Shown here one piece after another: positions 53,269-62,065 of a stretch of 64,000 nucleotides of DNA. This stretch comes from Elusimicrobiota bacterium (GTDB lineage: Bacteria > Elusimicrobiota > Elusimicrobia > UBA1565), in NCBI GenBank assembly GCA_016196755.1, contig JACPXC010000048.1:99584-163583 (forward strand). Direction: 5' to 3'. A model generated the notes under the pieces. That model was not told where the DNA came from and searched no databases. It worked only from the letters and a program-made list of their open reading frames with translations. The translations under genes and the position numbers were made by a program. The first letter of the stretch is position 1. Each line of letters starts with the position of its first letter.

Positions 53269-53681
53269 TTGGCCTCCATGAGTTCCTCGAGACGTTCGAG
53301 CAGTTCCCTCTTGGTCACGGGCTTGAGCAGAAACGAGGTAGCGCCCATCTCGAAGGAGCCGAGCATCGCCGCGTCGTCCTGACGGCCGGTGAGGATGAGG
53401 ATGGGGACCTGACCCATCCGGGGATGGCGGCGCAGGCGCTGGCAGAGCCGCAGGCCGTCGGGGCCGGGCAGCTGGAGGTCCAGCATGACGATGTCGGGCT
53501 GGAGGCTCTCGATCTCCTCGAAGAGCTCTTCACCGTGAGGCAGCAGGACGAGGTCGTAGTCGTCGGTCAGGAACTGCCGGTACAGGATCTGGCAGTCCTC
53601 GTCGTCCTCCACCGCGACCAGGCGAGGCCGGCTCGTCTTCACGGAAAAATCGCCGGCCTTCTTGGCAACGGGCTGTCGCAT
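53265..53681 (-). CDS. Single-domain response regulator
   Basis: A 138-residue receiver. VEDDEDC (acidic pair), IVMLDLQLPG (phospho-acceptor Asp), ILILTGR (Thr), LLKPVT (Lys) are all intact. It closely resembles the receiver at 52385-52813 in the LLP-GEELFEE region, so the two are paralogues. It is the first gene of the three-gene minus-strand set. Confidence 0.9.
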   Translation of the reverse strand: MRQPVAKKAGDFSVKTSRPRLVAVEDDEDCQILYRQFLTDDYDLVLLPHGEELFEEIESLQPDIVMLDLQLPGPDGLRLCQRLRRHPRMGQVPILILTGRQDDAAMLGSFEMGATSFLLKPVTKRELLERLEELMEAK

Positions 53682-53762
53682 GTCTGCCTCCCGGAGCTGA
53701 GCCTTCGCCGTCAGTGTAGCCGGGTTCGGTCAGGGCGTAGTCAGCGCGAGGTCAAATTCTCC

Positions 53763-54464
53763 TCAAACGTCGAGGCGGTAGCCCAGGCCTGGGACCGCCG
53801 CCAGGCGGTTGCCGAAGGTCTTGCCGAGCTTTTTGCGCATCGAGGATATGTGCACGGCCACGGTCCGCGGGTCGTTGTATTCGGCGGGGTCGTAGCCCCA
53901 GACCGTCTCGAGCAGGTAGGCCACGCTCAGGACCCGCCCCGGGCGGCGCAGAAAGGTGGTCAGGATGTCGAACTCCTTGCGGGTCAGGGGCACCCGGCGC
54001 CCGTCCTGCGTGACGATGCGGGAGGCCACGTCGAGCACCAGGTTGTTGGAGGCCAGGGCCTTGTCGAGGTCTCTAGGAGCCGCGAAACGGCGCAGGACGG
54101 TCCGGATCCGGGCCGCCACGAGCCGGGGGGAGGCCGGCTTCGAAAGGTAGTCGTCGGCCCCGGCCTCCAGGCCCTCGGCCTGGTCGGACTCCTCCTTGTA
54201 CGCCCCCGACATCAGGATCACCGGGATCGCCGCGGTGTTCTTGTCGGCCTTCAGACGCGCGACCAGCGCCTTGCCGTCGGTGTCGGGCATGGCCACGTCG
54301 GAGAGGATGAGGTCGGGCCGGGACTCGGCGGCGACCTCGAAGGCCTCCTTGGCCGAGACGGCCGTCAAGACGCCGAAGCCCGCCGCCTTGAGCAGCCCCT
54401 TATAGGCCGTCAGCATGTCGGGCTCGTCGTCGACGATGAGGATCTTGTAGCGGATGGCGTCCAT
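53763..54464 (-). CDS. OmpR/PhoB-family response regulator
   Basis: A 233-residue regulator. The N-terminal receiver has VDDEPD, LSDVAMPD with the phospho-acceptor Asp, and LSKPAS. The C-terminal winged helix carries VPLTRKEFDILTTFLRRPG, SSMRKKLG and PGLGYRLDV, the DNA-binding features of the OmpR group. Start ATG 54464 is chosen because the receiver begins there; the frame upstream runs antiphase. It is divergent from the receiver-kinase gene, across 120 bp that could hold both promoters. Confidence 0.92.
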   Translation of the reverse strand: MDAIRYKILIVDDEPDMLTAYKGLLKAAGFGVLTAVSAKEAFEVAAESRPDLILSDVAMPDTDGKALVARLKADKNTAAIPVILMSGAYKEESDQAEGLEAGADDYLSKPASPRLVAARIRTVLRRFAAPRDLDKALASNNLVLDVASRIVTQDGRRVPLTRKEFDILTTFLRRPGRVLSVAYLLETVWGYDPAEYNDPRTVAVHISSMRKKLGKTFGNRLAAVPGLGYRLDV

Positions 54465-54584
54465 GGCTCTGGGGGAGAGTCTAGCGCAACCTAGGCCCGT
54501 CGACAAGTGAGGATGTGATGACATGCGATGTCGCGCACGGCAGCGCGCGGCGGCGGCGGCCGAGTTATCCTTAAGACAAGCCCC

Positions 54585-55769
54585 ATGAGGAACCAGCCCA
54601 TCCGGACCCTGCTCATCGAGGACGACCCCGACGACGCGCTCCTGCTCAAGCAAGCCCTGGCCCGCTCCGACTGGCAGGGAATGGGCTTCGAGCTCGAGCG
54701 CGCCGAGAACCTGGCCGCCGGGCTAGCGGTCCTGGAGGAAGGGCGCACCGACGCCGTCCTGCTCGATTTCATGCTGCCCGACAGCCGCGGGCTCGACTCC
54801 GTCTGCCGCGTCCACGCGCGCTTTCCCGACGTCCCCTTGGTCGTGCTGACCGGCCTGCAGGACGAGCGCCTGGGCCTCGAGGCCGTCACCCAAGGGGCTC
54901 AGGACTACCTCGTGAAGGGGACCGTCGAGCCCCACGCCCTCCAGCGCACCCTCTGCTTTGCCGTGGAGCGGCGGAGGATGCAGCAGCTCAAGGCCGAGAT
55001 CAAGGAACGGCGGAGGATGGACAAGGTCAAAGACGAGCTCATGAGCGCCGTCTCCCACGAGATGCGCAGCCCGCTGACGATCATCAAGGCCGCGGCGATC
55101 AACCTCGAGGACAGTTCGCTGGGCCCCCTGACCCAGGACCAGACCATGATGCTCAACCTCCAGCGCGCGAACATCGAGCGCCTGCAGAAGATCCTCGACC
55201 GAATCCTCGACCTCTCGCGCCTGGAGTCCGGCCGCGCCCGCCTCCAGCCGCTCCGCGTCGACGCGGCGGCGGCCGTCGCCGAGACGGTGTCGAGCTACCG
55301 CCTCCTGGCCGCCGAGAGCGGCATCGAGCTGGTCCTGAACCTGCCGCACGAGCCGCTGGCCGTGCGCGCCGACCCCGGGATGTTCGCCCAAGTCCTCGGC
55401 AACCTGCTCGAGAACGCCCTGCGCTTCGCCCGCTCGCGCGTGTCCGTAGGAGTCGAACAGGACGCCGACGAGGGCGCCCCCGCGGGGCGCGGCGACCCGG
55501 GCGGCGCGGCCGTCCTGACCGAGCGCGCCTGCGTCCGCTTCAGCGTCGGCGACGACGGCCGCGGAGTCCCCGAGGGGCGTCTCGGCGAGGTTTTCGAGAA
55601 GTTCGTCCAGATCGACCGGCTGGAAGGGGGAGGCTACAAGGGGACCGGACTGGGCTTGGCGATCTGCAAGGAGATCGTCACGCGGCACCAGGGGCGCATC
55701 TGGGCCGAGAGCGCGCCGGGGGCCGGGGCGCGGTTCGTGTTCACGCTGCCGCGGGCGGAGGACGCCTAG
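54585..55769 (+). CDS. Receiver-histidine kinase hybrid (receiver at N-terminus)
   Basis: About 394 residues. A receiver comes first (IEDDPDD, VLLDFMLPD, VVLTGLQD, LVKGT), then a coiled coil (about 120-150), then the kinase: VSHEMRSPLT (His box), NLLENALRF (N box), DDGRGVPE (G1) and GTGLGLAI (G2). No membrane helices, so it is cytosolic and input comes through phosphorylation of the receiver. It could be fed by the sensor kinase nearby. Its end overlaps the pyruvyl transferase gene by 4 bp. Confidence 0.9.
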   Translation: MRNQPIRTLLIEDDPDDALLLKQALARSDWQGMGFELERAENLAAGLAVLEEGRTDAVLLDFMLPDSRGLDSVCRVHARFPDVPLVVLTGLQDERLGLEAVTQGAQDYLVKGTVEPHALQRTLCFAVERRRMQQLKAEIKERRRMDKVKDELMSAVSHEMRSPLTIIKAAAINLEDSSLGPLTQDQTMMLNLQRANIERLQKILDRILDLSRLESGRARLQPLRVDAAAAVAETVSSYRLLAAESGIELVLNLPHEPLAVRADPGMFAQVLGNLLENALRFARSRVSVGVEQDADEGAPAGRGDPGGAAVLTERACVRFSVGDDGRGVPEGRLGEVFEKFVQIDRLEGGGYKGTGLGLAICKEIVTRHQGRIWAESAPGAGARFVFTLPRAEDA

Positions 55770-56893
55770 GGCCGGTTCCGCTCCCTGATCACGGCATCAA
55801 CCTCAGCCCACATCTTTCGCGCGAACGTCTTCTGCTCGCGCGCGCATTCCTCCAGCAGGCTTATCCGCTTGAGGCGCCCCGGCCCGGTGAGCAGATCTGA
55901 AAGCAAGCCATCGAGTCGCTCACGGCCGCGGCCTCCGACCTCGATGAGGCAGTCTTCCGAGCGGTAATCTTTAAAGAGTTCGGCGTACTTATGGCTCCAA
56001 CCCATCCCCAGCGTAGGCACCGCCTGGGACAGGGAACCGACGAGAGCGTGGAACCGGGAGCCGCAGACGAGCGCCGCGGCGCCGAGAGCCGCTTTAAGCT
56101 CCAGAGGATCCGTCGCCTCGAGGACACGGACAAGCCCATCCGCCGTTCGCAGCCTCTCGATGACCTTGCTGTCTCCCTTTGGGTCATGGAGGAGGAAAAT
56201 GGACTTGAACCCGAGCCTTCCTACTCCATCCGAGATCGCGCGTAAGAACCGCACATACTCGTCCATGGGCGTCGCGCCGTGATCCACCATCCGGAGGTTC
56301 GGGACTATGAGGACGGTCCTCCGGTCGACCGACTTGTCCGCGGCTCTAGGGCTATCGACAAGATTCGTGAAATCCGGAGCCAAACGGACGTTGTCCATGG
56401 GAGCCCCGAGGTCCTTAACGTGGCGGAAAGACTCCGAGTCCCTGGCGAAGACCAGGCGCGAGTGCCGCATGATCTTCCGAAAATTATCACGGTCGGCAGG
56501 GGTATCGAAAGGGCCGAGCGCCTGCGGCATCAATATCGTATTGATCCCGAATCGCTCGAAGCGCTGGACGCCTGCCGCAAGCTGTTTCAAAGAACCCGGC
56601 CCCCACGCGCAGCGGGAGGAATAGGCGAAGCCGGAGGCGTCCAAGACGGTCGTGATGCTCCGCATGGAGACACGGGAGGCGGCCGAAAGAAGAACACGCA
56701 AGACGGCGGCGATCCTCGGACTAAAAAACTCCGCGGTCGACAACGAATAGCGTTCCAGGTCCTCCCGCGACCCAAAACCGGGCGGAACGGCGAGCTCGTG
56801 CCCGGGGAATCGATGCCGGATATGCTCGCAGATCGCAAGCAACATCAATTCCGCGCCGCGGTTATGGGTGCCGGTTCCCAGCACCCCTATCAT
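55766..56893 (-). CDS. Polysaccharide pyruvyl transferase family protein
   Basis: A 375-residue GT-B-like protein. The N-terminal GTGTHNRGAELML and the C-terminal CGSRFHALVGSLSQAVPTLGMGWSHKY match the CsaB/WcaK (PF04230) pyruvyl transferase family, where the latter holds the PEP-handling basic residues. It adds a pyruvate ketal to a sugar of the glycan. The start overlaps the nitroreductase-like gene by 32 bp, so the two are coupled. Confidence 0.88.
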   Translation of the reverse strand: MIGVLGTGTHNRGAELMLLAICEHIRHRFPGHELAVPPGFGSREDLERYSLSTAEFFSPRIAAVLRVLLSAASRVSMRSITTVLDASGFAYSSRCAWGPGSLKQLAAGVQRFERFGINTILMPQALGPFDTPADRDNFRKIMRHSRLVFARDSESFRHVKDLGAPMDNVRLAPDFTNLVDSPRAADKSVDRRTVLIVPNLRMVDHGATPMDEYVRFLRAISDGVGRLGFKSIFLLHDPKGDSKVIERLRTADGLVRVLEATDPLELKAALGAAALVCGSRFHALVGSLSQAVPTLGMGWSHKYAELFKDYRSEDCLIEVGGRGRERLDGLLSDLLTGPGRLKRISLLEECAREQKTFARKMWAEVDAVIRERNRP

Positions 56894-57911
56894 CGTTGTA
56901 GCTCCGCAATTGATCTAACGGCTTTCTTTTGGAATAGGCGACCTGCCCGTCGGGATCGGCATAGCCGACGGCAATGAACATGACCGCCCTCGTGTCCGGC
57001 TCGAGATACAGGGCCTCGGCAAGCGCCGCTTCTCGAGCCTCGATATCAGGCCAATTGATGCAGCAGGTCGAAAGGCCTTGAGCCTCCAGCGCCAGGATCA
57101 GCGTCATGGCCGCCAGAGACCCGTCCACATAGATGAGATGGCGATCGCGTTCGGAGAAAAAATCCCTAAGACGTCCCATGACGATGATGAGCACTGGTAT
57201 ATTCTCGTGGTATCCGTGGGTGCCCATCGGGATCGCGGCCAAGCGGCGTACCCAAGCGGGATCGTCGAAGATGCGAAAGACGAAGGGCTGGCGGTTGCAG
57301 GCGCTGGGAGCGGTAGAGGCACAGGCGACGGCAGCATCTAAGAGGGGACGAGGGACCTCGCGCCTCTGGAACCATCGCACGGACTTCCGGTGCCGCGCGA
57401 CCGCCTCCAACGCAGCGAAGGCTCCCTCCGGCAATGCGGGCTCCCCGCGGCGATACGGCACGAGCCGTTCCGGAGAGACGGCGGCACCTCCTCTCGGGGC
57501 CTCAAACTCCGACTTGAGCGACGCCAGGAGGGGAGTTAACCGTACCGCCGAAAAATAGGCCGCCAGGACGTCGCCCGCCCAAGCCAATTCGCCAGAGTCG
57601 ACGTGTGCCGAAGCGGAAGCCTTGCAATACGCATCGACCGTCTCTCCAATGTATTCCAGCGCGAAGACGTCGCGCCGAGGCCGCATGAGGAGAGCCTTCT
57701 CGATACGATGGATGCCCCTGCGCAAGAGGGGGGATGTGCCGGACGGGCTCTCGACCCCCTCTTCGTAGCGCCTCAACCCATGGAGGACGGCTCGGGTCTC
57801 CCTGTGCATGCTCCGAATCAAACGAAGGTTCCGGATCGAGGAGGCGCCGAGAACGCTTTCCAGGAGGCCTGTCAAGATTCGCCGCAGTCTATTTTTCGCT
57901 TTACCGTACAA
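56862..57911 (-). CDS. Nitroreductase-family protein with extra N-terminal domain
   Basis: A 349-residue protein. From about residue 170 it is a nitroreductase fold: RHRKSVRWFQRREVP, ACASTAPSACNRQPF and LEAQGLSTCCINWPD mark the FMN-binding region. The first 165 residues are an extra charged helical section of unknown role. Nitroreductase-like genes beside pyruvyl transferases are common in exopolysaccharide loci, but their job is unclear. FMN and NAD(P)H are the likely cofactors. Confidence 0.8.
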   Translation of the reverse strand: MYGKAKNRLRRILTGLLESVLGASSIRNLRLIRSMHRETRAVLHGLRRYEEGVESPSGTSPLLRRGIHRIEKALLMRPRRDVFALEYIGETVDAYCKASASAHVDSGELAWAGDVLAAYFSAVRLTPLLASLKSEFEAPRGGAAVSPERLVPYRRGEPALPEGAFAALEAVARHRKSVRWFQRREVPRPLLDAAVACASTAPSACNRQPFVFRIFDDPAWVRRLAAIPMGTHGYHENIPVLIIVMGRLRDFFSERDRHLIYVDGSLAAMTLILALEAQGLSTCCINWPDIEAREAALAEALYLEPDTRAVMFIAVGYADPDGQVAYSKRKPLDQLRSYNDDRGAGNRHP

Positions 57912-58011
57912 CCCCGCCTCCTGTCCGAGTCCAGTCTATCATTCCGTCGCGCTCGCGCCCCGAATCGCCGTCTTGAATGGCATTTTTGTACATTGTCTCA
58001 TCGGCTTTCCC

Positions 58012-59286
58012 GTGAGGATCCTTCTCGTTTCCAAGCATTACGCAGACGCCTCTCCGAGGTCCTTCCGCTGGACGGCCATCGCCGAACGCTGGGCCGCCGG
58101 CTCCCACGAGGTCGAGGTCATCTCCGGGCGGCACCGCGACGGCCCCAGCCGCTTGGTGACGAACGGCGTGATTCTTCACGCCGTGGGCGCCGTCACGCCG
58201 GTGCCTGCGGCTTCGGGCAGAGTGTCGCCGCGATGGAAGGAGGTGCTGCGGGGCGGCCCGGCGGGACGCGTGAAACGCCTCCTCCAGTCGGCCTGGGCAG
58301 GAGTCCGTTGGCCCGATGAGTCCTGGAACTGGTTCCCGTCCGCCATCGGAGCCGCCCGTGCCGCCTGCCGCGCCGCCGCGCCCTCGGCCCTAATCTCGGT
58401 CTCCGACCCCTTTACATCCCATCTCGTCGGGCTTGCCCTCAAGCGCTCCTATCCCCGCCTAAGGTGGGTGGCGGACGTTGGGGATCCGTTTTCCCTTCTC
58501 ACAAAAGTTCGGCGCAACAACGCCCGACTCTATAGCGGGCTCAACCGCCGCCTCGAACGCGCCGTATTCGACGGCGCGGACGCCGTGACGTTCACGACCG
58601 AGGCTACCAAGGCGGCTTACACCGGCCTGTTCCCAGCGCTGGCGCGCAAATTCCATGTCATCCCTCCCTTGGCGCCGGCGGCGCCCCTGGCGTCAGCGCT
58701 GCCGGCGTTTCCAGCAACGGGGAAACTTCGCCTGGTCTTCAGCGGTACGCTCGACCGCCGAACCAGGAAACCTTCTGGGCTCCTGGCGCTGTTCGCCGCC
58801 CTCGAAGGAACCTCAGCGTGGGACGGACTCGAGCTGCATTTCTTCGGACGAGTCTCCGATTGCGAGGAATCCTTTTCGCCGTATGCGGGTCTGCTGGGAC
58901 GGAAGATCTTCGTACACGGGCAGGTCGACCGAAACACGGCGCTCGGCGCCGTCTGGAGCTCAGATGTCCTCGTCAACATCGGCTTCGACGAGCTCCCGCT
59001 TCAGCTCCCCAGCAAAGCCGCGGAATACTTAGCGGCAGGAAAGCCCGTGCTGACGGTCTACTCCCGACAGGACGACTGCTCAGTAGGCTTCTTCGCAGGC
59101 CACCCCGACGCTCTGGCCCTGCCCGCGCCCGCTGGCGCTCCCGACACCGAAGATGTGGCCCGGCTATCCCGATTCCTAGAACGGCGCCGCGAAATCCCCG
59201 AGAGTCTTCTCGAGCCCTTGCGCCGTCCCCACCGTTTGGAGTCGGTTGCGGGCGCCTATCTTTCTCTCATCGCCGGGAGCGCATGA
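58012..59286 (+). CDS. Glycosyltransferase family 4 (group 1)
   Basis: About 424 residues. RILLVSKHYADASP opens a GT-B fold, VFSGTLDRRT starts the donor domain, and QLPSKAAEYLAAGKPVLTV holds the acidic donor site. The start is placed at GTG 58012 where the fold begins; upstream frame lies in the 100-bp gap shared with the divergent nitroreductase gene. Its TGA overlaps the next ATG. Donor unknown. Confidence 0.82.
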   Translation: MRILLVSKHYADASPRSFRWTAIAERWAAGSHEVEVISGRHRDGPSRLVTNGVILHAVGAVTPVPAASGRVSPRWKEVLRGGPAGRVKRLLQSAWAGVRWPDESWNWFPSAIGAARAACRAAAPSALISVSDPFTSHLVGLALKRSYPRLRWVADVGDPFSLLTKVRRNNARLYSGLNRRLERAVFDGADAVTFTTEATKAAYTGLFPALARKFHVIPPLAPAAPLASALPAFPATGKLRLVFSGTLDRRTRKPSGLLALFAALEGTSAWDGLELHFFGRVSDCEESFSPYAGLLGRKIFVHGQVDRNTALGAVWSSDVLVNIGFDELPLQLPSKAAEYLAAGKPVLTVYSRQDDCSVGFFAGHPDALALPAPAGAPDTEDVARLSRFLERRREIPESLLEPLRRPHRLESVAGAYLSLIAGSA

Positions 59287-60407
59287 CTCCCATTCGTGTC
59301 CTGAGCGTCATCTCCTCCGCTGAACGAGGTGGAGCGGAGAGCTACTTTGCCGCGCTGCTGGAGGGCCTGCGCGGCGCCGGCGTCGAGGCCCTAGTAGCCT
59401 GCCCTGGCTCGCGCCCCATGACGGCCGAGTTTGGACGGCGCGCCGCCGAGCTCCATCCCCTAGACATGCGCCGGGTCTGGGATCCGCGGGCCAGCGCGCG
59501 TTTGGCGGATCTGGTCAGGGCCTGCCGGCCGGATATCGTCCATACCCATCTCTGGAACGCCGACGCTCTCGGAGCGGTCGCCGCTCGGATGGCCGGCAAC
59601 CCGCCGCTGATCTCGACGGTTTACGGCCCATACCACCTCCCTATCGGCCTTCGCGGCCTAGAGTCACTGGGCCGAAAGACCCTCTCCCGCTTGTTCCGGT
59701 CGGTTTACGCAGGCTTCGACCGGGTCATCGCCGTGTCCGGCTTCGTCCGCACGGACCTTCTGGAGCGGCGGGGACGGCGGGTCGAGCCTAGCAAGGTGAC
59801 GGTGATACATCCAGGCGTCGAGCGGCCGGCCGCTGCGCCCGGCGACGCCGCCAACCGACCTCCGCTAGTAGTCTGTATCGCGAACTTCTACCCGATCAAG
59901 GGACATGGATGGCTGCTGCGAGCCTTTCCCAAAGTCCTCGCGGAAATCCCCGAGGCCCGGCTTCTTCTTATCGGAGACGGACCTTCGCGCCGCCCCATGG
60001 AGCGGTTGGCCGCCGATCTGTCGATCTCCTCCCGCGTCGAGTTCGCGGGAAGCCTGGCCTCTCCGCTCGACCGGCTCGCCGAGGCGTCGGTTTTCGTGTT
60101 GCCCTCGATCTCCGAGGGATTTCCGCTGGCGATCCTCGAGGCTTGGCCGCTCGCCGTTCCGGTAGTCGCCTCCGCGGCCGGAGGGATCCCCGAGATGGTG
60201 TCGGACGGCATCGACGGCCTCCTCGTCGCTCCTGAGGACCCCGAAGCATTGGCGAGGACGCTCCTACGCGCTCTGACCGACTCCGCGCTGCGCGCTCGCC
60301 TGTGCACGGCGGGTCTGAAGTCCGCCGCGGAGCGCTGCGACCCCCGAAAGACGGCCGACCAAACGATCGCGGTCTATCGGTCTGTGCTGGCCGGACGAGG
60401 GCGATGA
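59283..60407 (+). CDS. Glycosyltransferase family 4 (group 1)
   Basis: A 374-residue GT-B protein. SSAERGGAESYFAALL and DIVHTHLWNAD define the N-terminal half, VCIANFYPIKGHGWLL the donor domain start and VLPSISEGFPLAILEAWPLAVPVVAS the E-x7-E site. It lies between a GT4 and a GT2 gene with 4-bp overlaps on both sides. Starts at ATG 59283; longer frame upstream is antiphase. Confidence 0.88.
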   Translation: MTPIRVLSVISSAERGGAESYFAALLEGLRGAGVEALVACPGSRPMTAEFGRRAAELHPLDMRRVWDPRASARLADLVRACRPDIVHTHLWNADALGAVAARMAGNPPLISTVYGPYHLPIGLRGLESLGRKTLSRLFRSVYAGFDRVIAVSGFVRTDLLERRGRRVEPSKVTVIHPGVERPAAAPGDAANRPPLVVCIANFYPIKGHGWLLRAFPKVLAEIPEARLLLIGDGPSRRPMERLAADLSISSRVEFAGSLASPLDRLAEASVFVLPSISEGFPLAILEAWPLAVPVVASAAGGIPEMVSDGIDGLLVAPEDPEALARTLLRALTDSALRARLCTAGLKSAAERCDPRKTADQTIAVYRSVLAGRGR

Positions 60408-61252
60408 CGATCTCGGTCGTGATTCCGACCCGAGACCGCCCCGTGGAACTCCGCCGCCTGCTCGCGGCTCTGGCGGCCCAGACGCGCCCGCCCGATGAGG
60501 TCGTCGTGGTGGACTCGGGCTCGACACCGATTCCCGAGAGGACCGCCGCGCTTCCGATCAACGTTCTGCGGACGACGCCTCACGTCTGCGTGCAGCGCAA
60601 CGCCGGCATCCGCGCCAGCTCGGGAGAGCTCATCTTCCTCATCGATGACGACGTCGTCCCCGAGCCCGACTTCATCGCTGTGATGGCGCGCACCTTCGAC
60701 CTCCACCCCGAGTATGCGGGGGGGATGGGGACCCTGCCGCCGTCCATGCGGCGATTCTCGGCGGGAGCCCTGCTCTGCCGACTTTTCATGCTCCAGCACG
60801 AGTATGGAGACGGCGGTTATTACCTCTCGGGCCATCCGCGGCATCCCTACGGGATCGGGACGTTCCGAGAGACCCGGGTCCTAGGAGGGGGCCTCATGGC
60901 CGTGCGGCGCGCCGCCCTCATGAGTATGCCAGAACTCTTCGATGAGTCCATGGAGCATAGCCAGGAGGACTCCGAGTTCTCCCTGCGGCTCTCTGAGCGG
61001 CACCGGCTGTTCTTCAACCCCTTGGCCCGCGTGGCGCATACCGCCTCGCCTATCGGCAGGCCGCCCGCGCTCGAGCGGGCGCGGCGAACATTGGCCGCTT
61101 ATCGATACATTTACGCCAAGAACATCTTTCCGGCGCGGCCTTGGACTCTCCCCTTCCATTGGTGGGCGGTCGTCGGGATGTTCGTCGTCGGAACCCTCAC
61201 GGGCCCGGCCGGGACGGCAAGAGGGTATTGGCGCGGACTCAATACCGGCTAG
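60404..61252 (+). CDS. Glycosyltransferase family 2 with C-terminal membrane segment
   Basis: A 282-residue GT2. ISVVIPTRDRP, VVVDSGST and FLIDDDV (metal site) form the core, with GGGLMAVRRAA and HSQEDSEFSLRL further on. A hydrophobic stretch near 252-270 (WAVVGMFVVGTLTG) could tether it to the membrane. ATG 60404 overlaps the GT4 stop; it is the third of three coupled GT genes and convergent with the GT29-like gene by 4 bp. Confidence 0.85.
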   Translation: MTISVVIPTRDRPVELRRLLAALAAQTRPPDEVVVVDSGSTPIPERTAALPINVLRTTPHVCVQRNAGIRASSGELIFLIDDDVVPEPDFIAVMARTFDLHPEYAGGMGTLPPSMRRFSAGALLCRLFMLQHEYGDGGYYLSGHPRHPYGIGTFRETRVLGGGLMAVRRAALMSMPELFDESMEHSQEDSEFSLRLSERHRLFFNPLARVAHTASPIGRPPALERARRTLAAYRYIYAKNIFPARPWTLPFHWWAVVGMFVVGTLTGPAGTARGYWRGLNTG

Positions 61253-61953
61253 GTCGCCGAGTCGACGAATCGGATCCGCGAGGACGCGGCCAGCAGCTCC
61301 CTCTCCCGCATCGCGTTCGGCATGTGCGGACGCCAACGGTTGCTTTCGCCGCCGTAATAGTACATCCCCGCCAGACCGTTCATCCCGAACAGGGAGAGCT
61401 CCTTACCGAACATTAAGAGCATACATGAGATCTTGAAACCCGTGGTCGGAAACGGATGGAGTTCCTTGAACGGAAGCAAATAGCGCGTATTCTTGATGAA
61501 CCTCGGAGACCGACCGATGGACTCGAGATTCTCGACCCGCTCGCGGCTCCACGTCAGGGGAACCAAGGCGGGCAGGTGGGGAGGAACCTCCGGGAGGACT
61601 CTCCTGCGCCTTTCGAGCAGCTCCCGACCGAGCAACTTGCGGAGCCGCCCTTCCAATCGTTGGACCAACGGGGGAGTCTCGGGATCGTAGATCCGGAGCC
61701 CGTGAGTTACCCAATGGGTCGTCCGTTCGCCGCAAAATTCCTCGAACCCCGCCAGGCGGAAATAGTTTATCCGCAGGACCGAAGGGTGGGCGTCGATAAG
61801 CTTGCCTGCGCCGGGCTTGAGGACCCCGTTGCAGACGACGGCTACGGGCGAGGACATACGCTCGAGCTCGGCCTCGAGGGACGGCTCGCCGTCCTCGAGA
61901 CTCCTGATCCGAGCCTCGCTGCAGATATCCGCCAGATCCATGGGATTCGTCAA
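61249..61953 (-). CDS. GT29-like putative sialyltransferase
   Basis: A 234-residue protein. VAVVCNGVLKPGAGKLIDAH (37-56) followed by VLRINYFRLAGFEE and GERTTHWVTHG resembles the L-sialylmotif of eukaryotic-type GT29 enzymes. PTTGFKISCMLLMFGKELSLFGMNG resembles the S-motif, and the MYYYGGESNRWRPH region fits motif III and VS (His-x-Glu). It has no membrane anchor, unlike animal enzymes. The CMP-pseudaminate made by the pse genes is a possible donor, which is inference. Confidence 0.6.
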   Translation of the reverse strand: MTNPMDLADICSEARIRSLEDGEPSLEAELERMSSPVAVVCNGVLKPGAGKLIDAHPSVLRINYFRLAGFEEFCGERTTHWVTHGLRIYDPETPPLVQRLEGRLRKLLGRELLERRRRVLPEVPPHLPALVPLTWSRERVENLESIGRSPRFIKNTRYLLPFKELHPFPTTGFKISCMLLMFGKELSLFGMNGLAGMYYYGGESNRWRPHMPNAMRERELLAASSRIRFVDSAT

Positions 61954-62065
61954 TCGCGCTGGATTCTATCAAAAGCCTCCGCCGATAGCAGATGGGAACG
62001 AGAAATGATAATTTTGCCATCCGCGTCCATGGCCGTACTAACCTACCCCCCGTGATGTGTCGACG

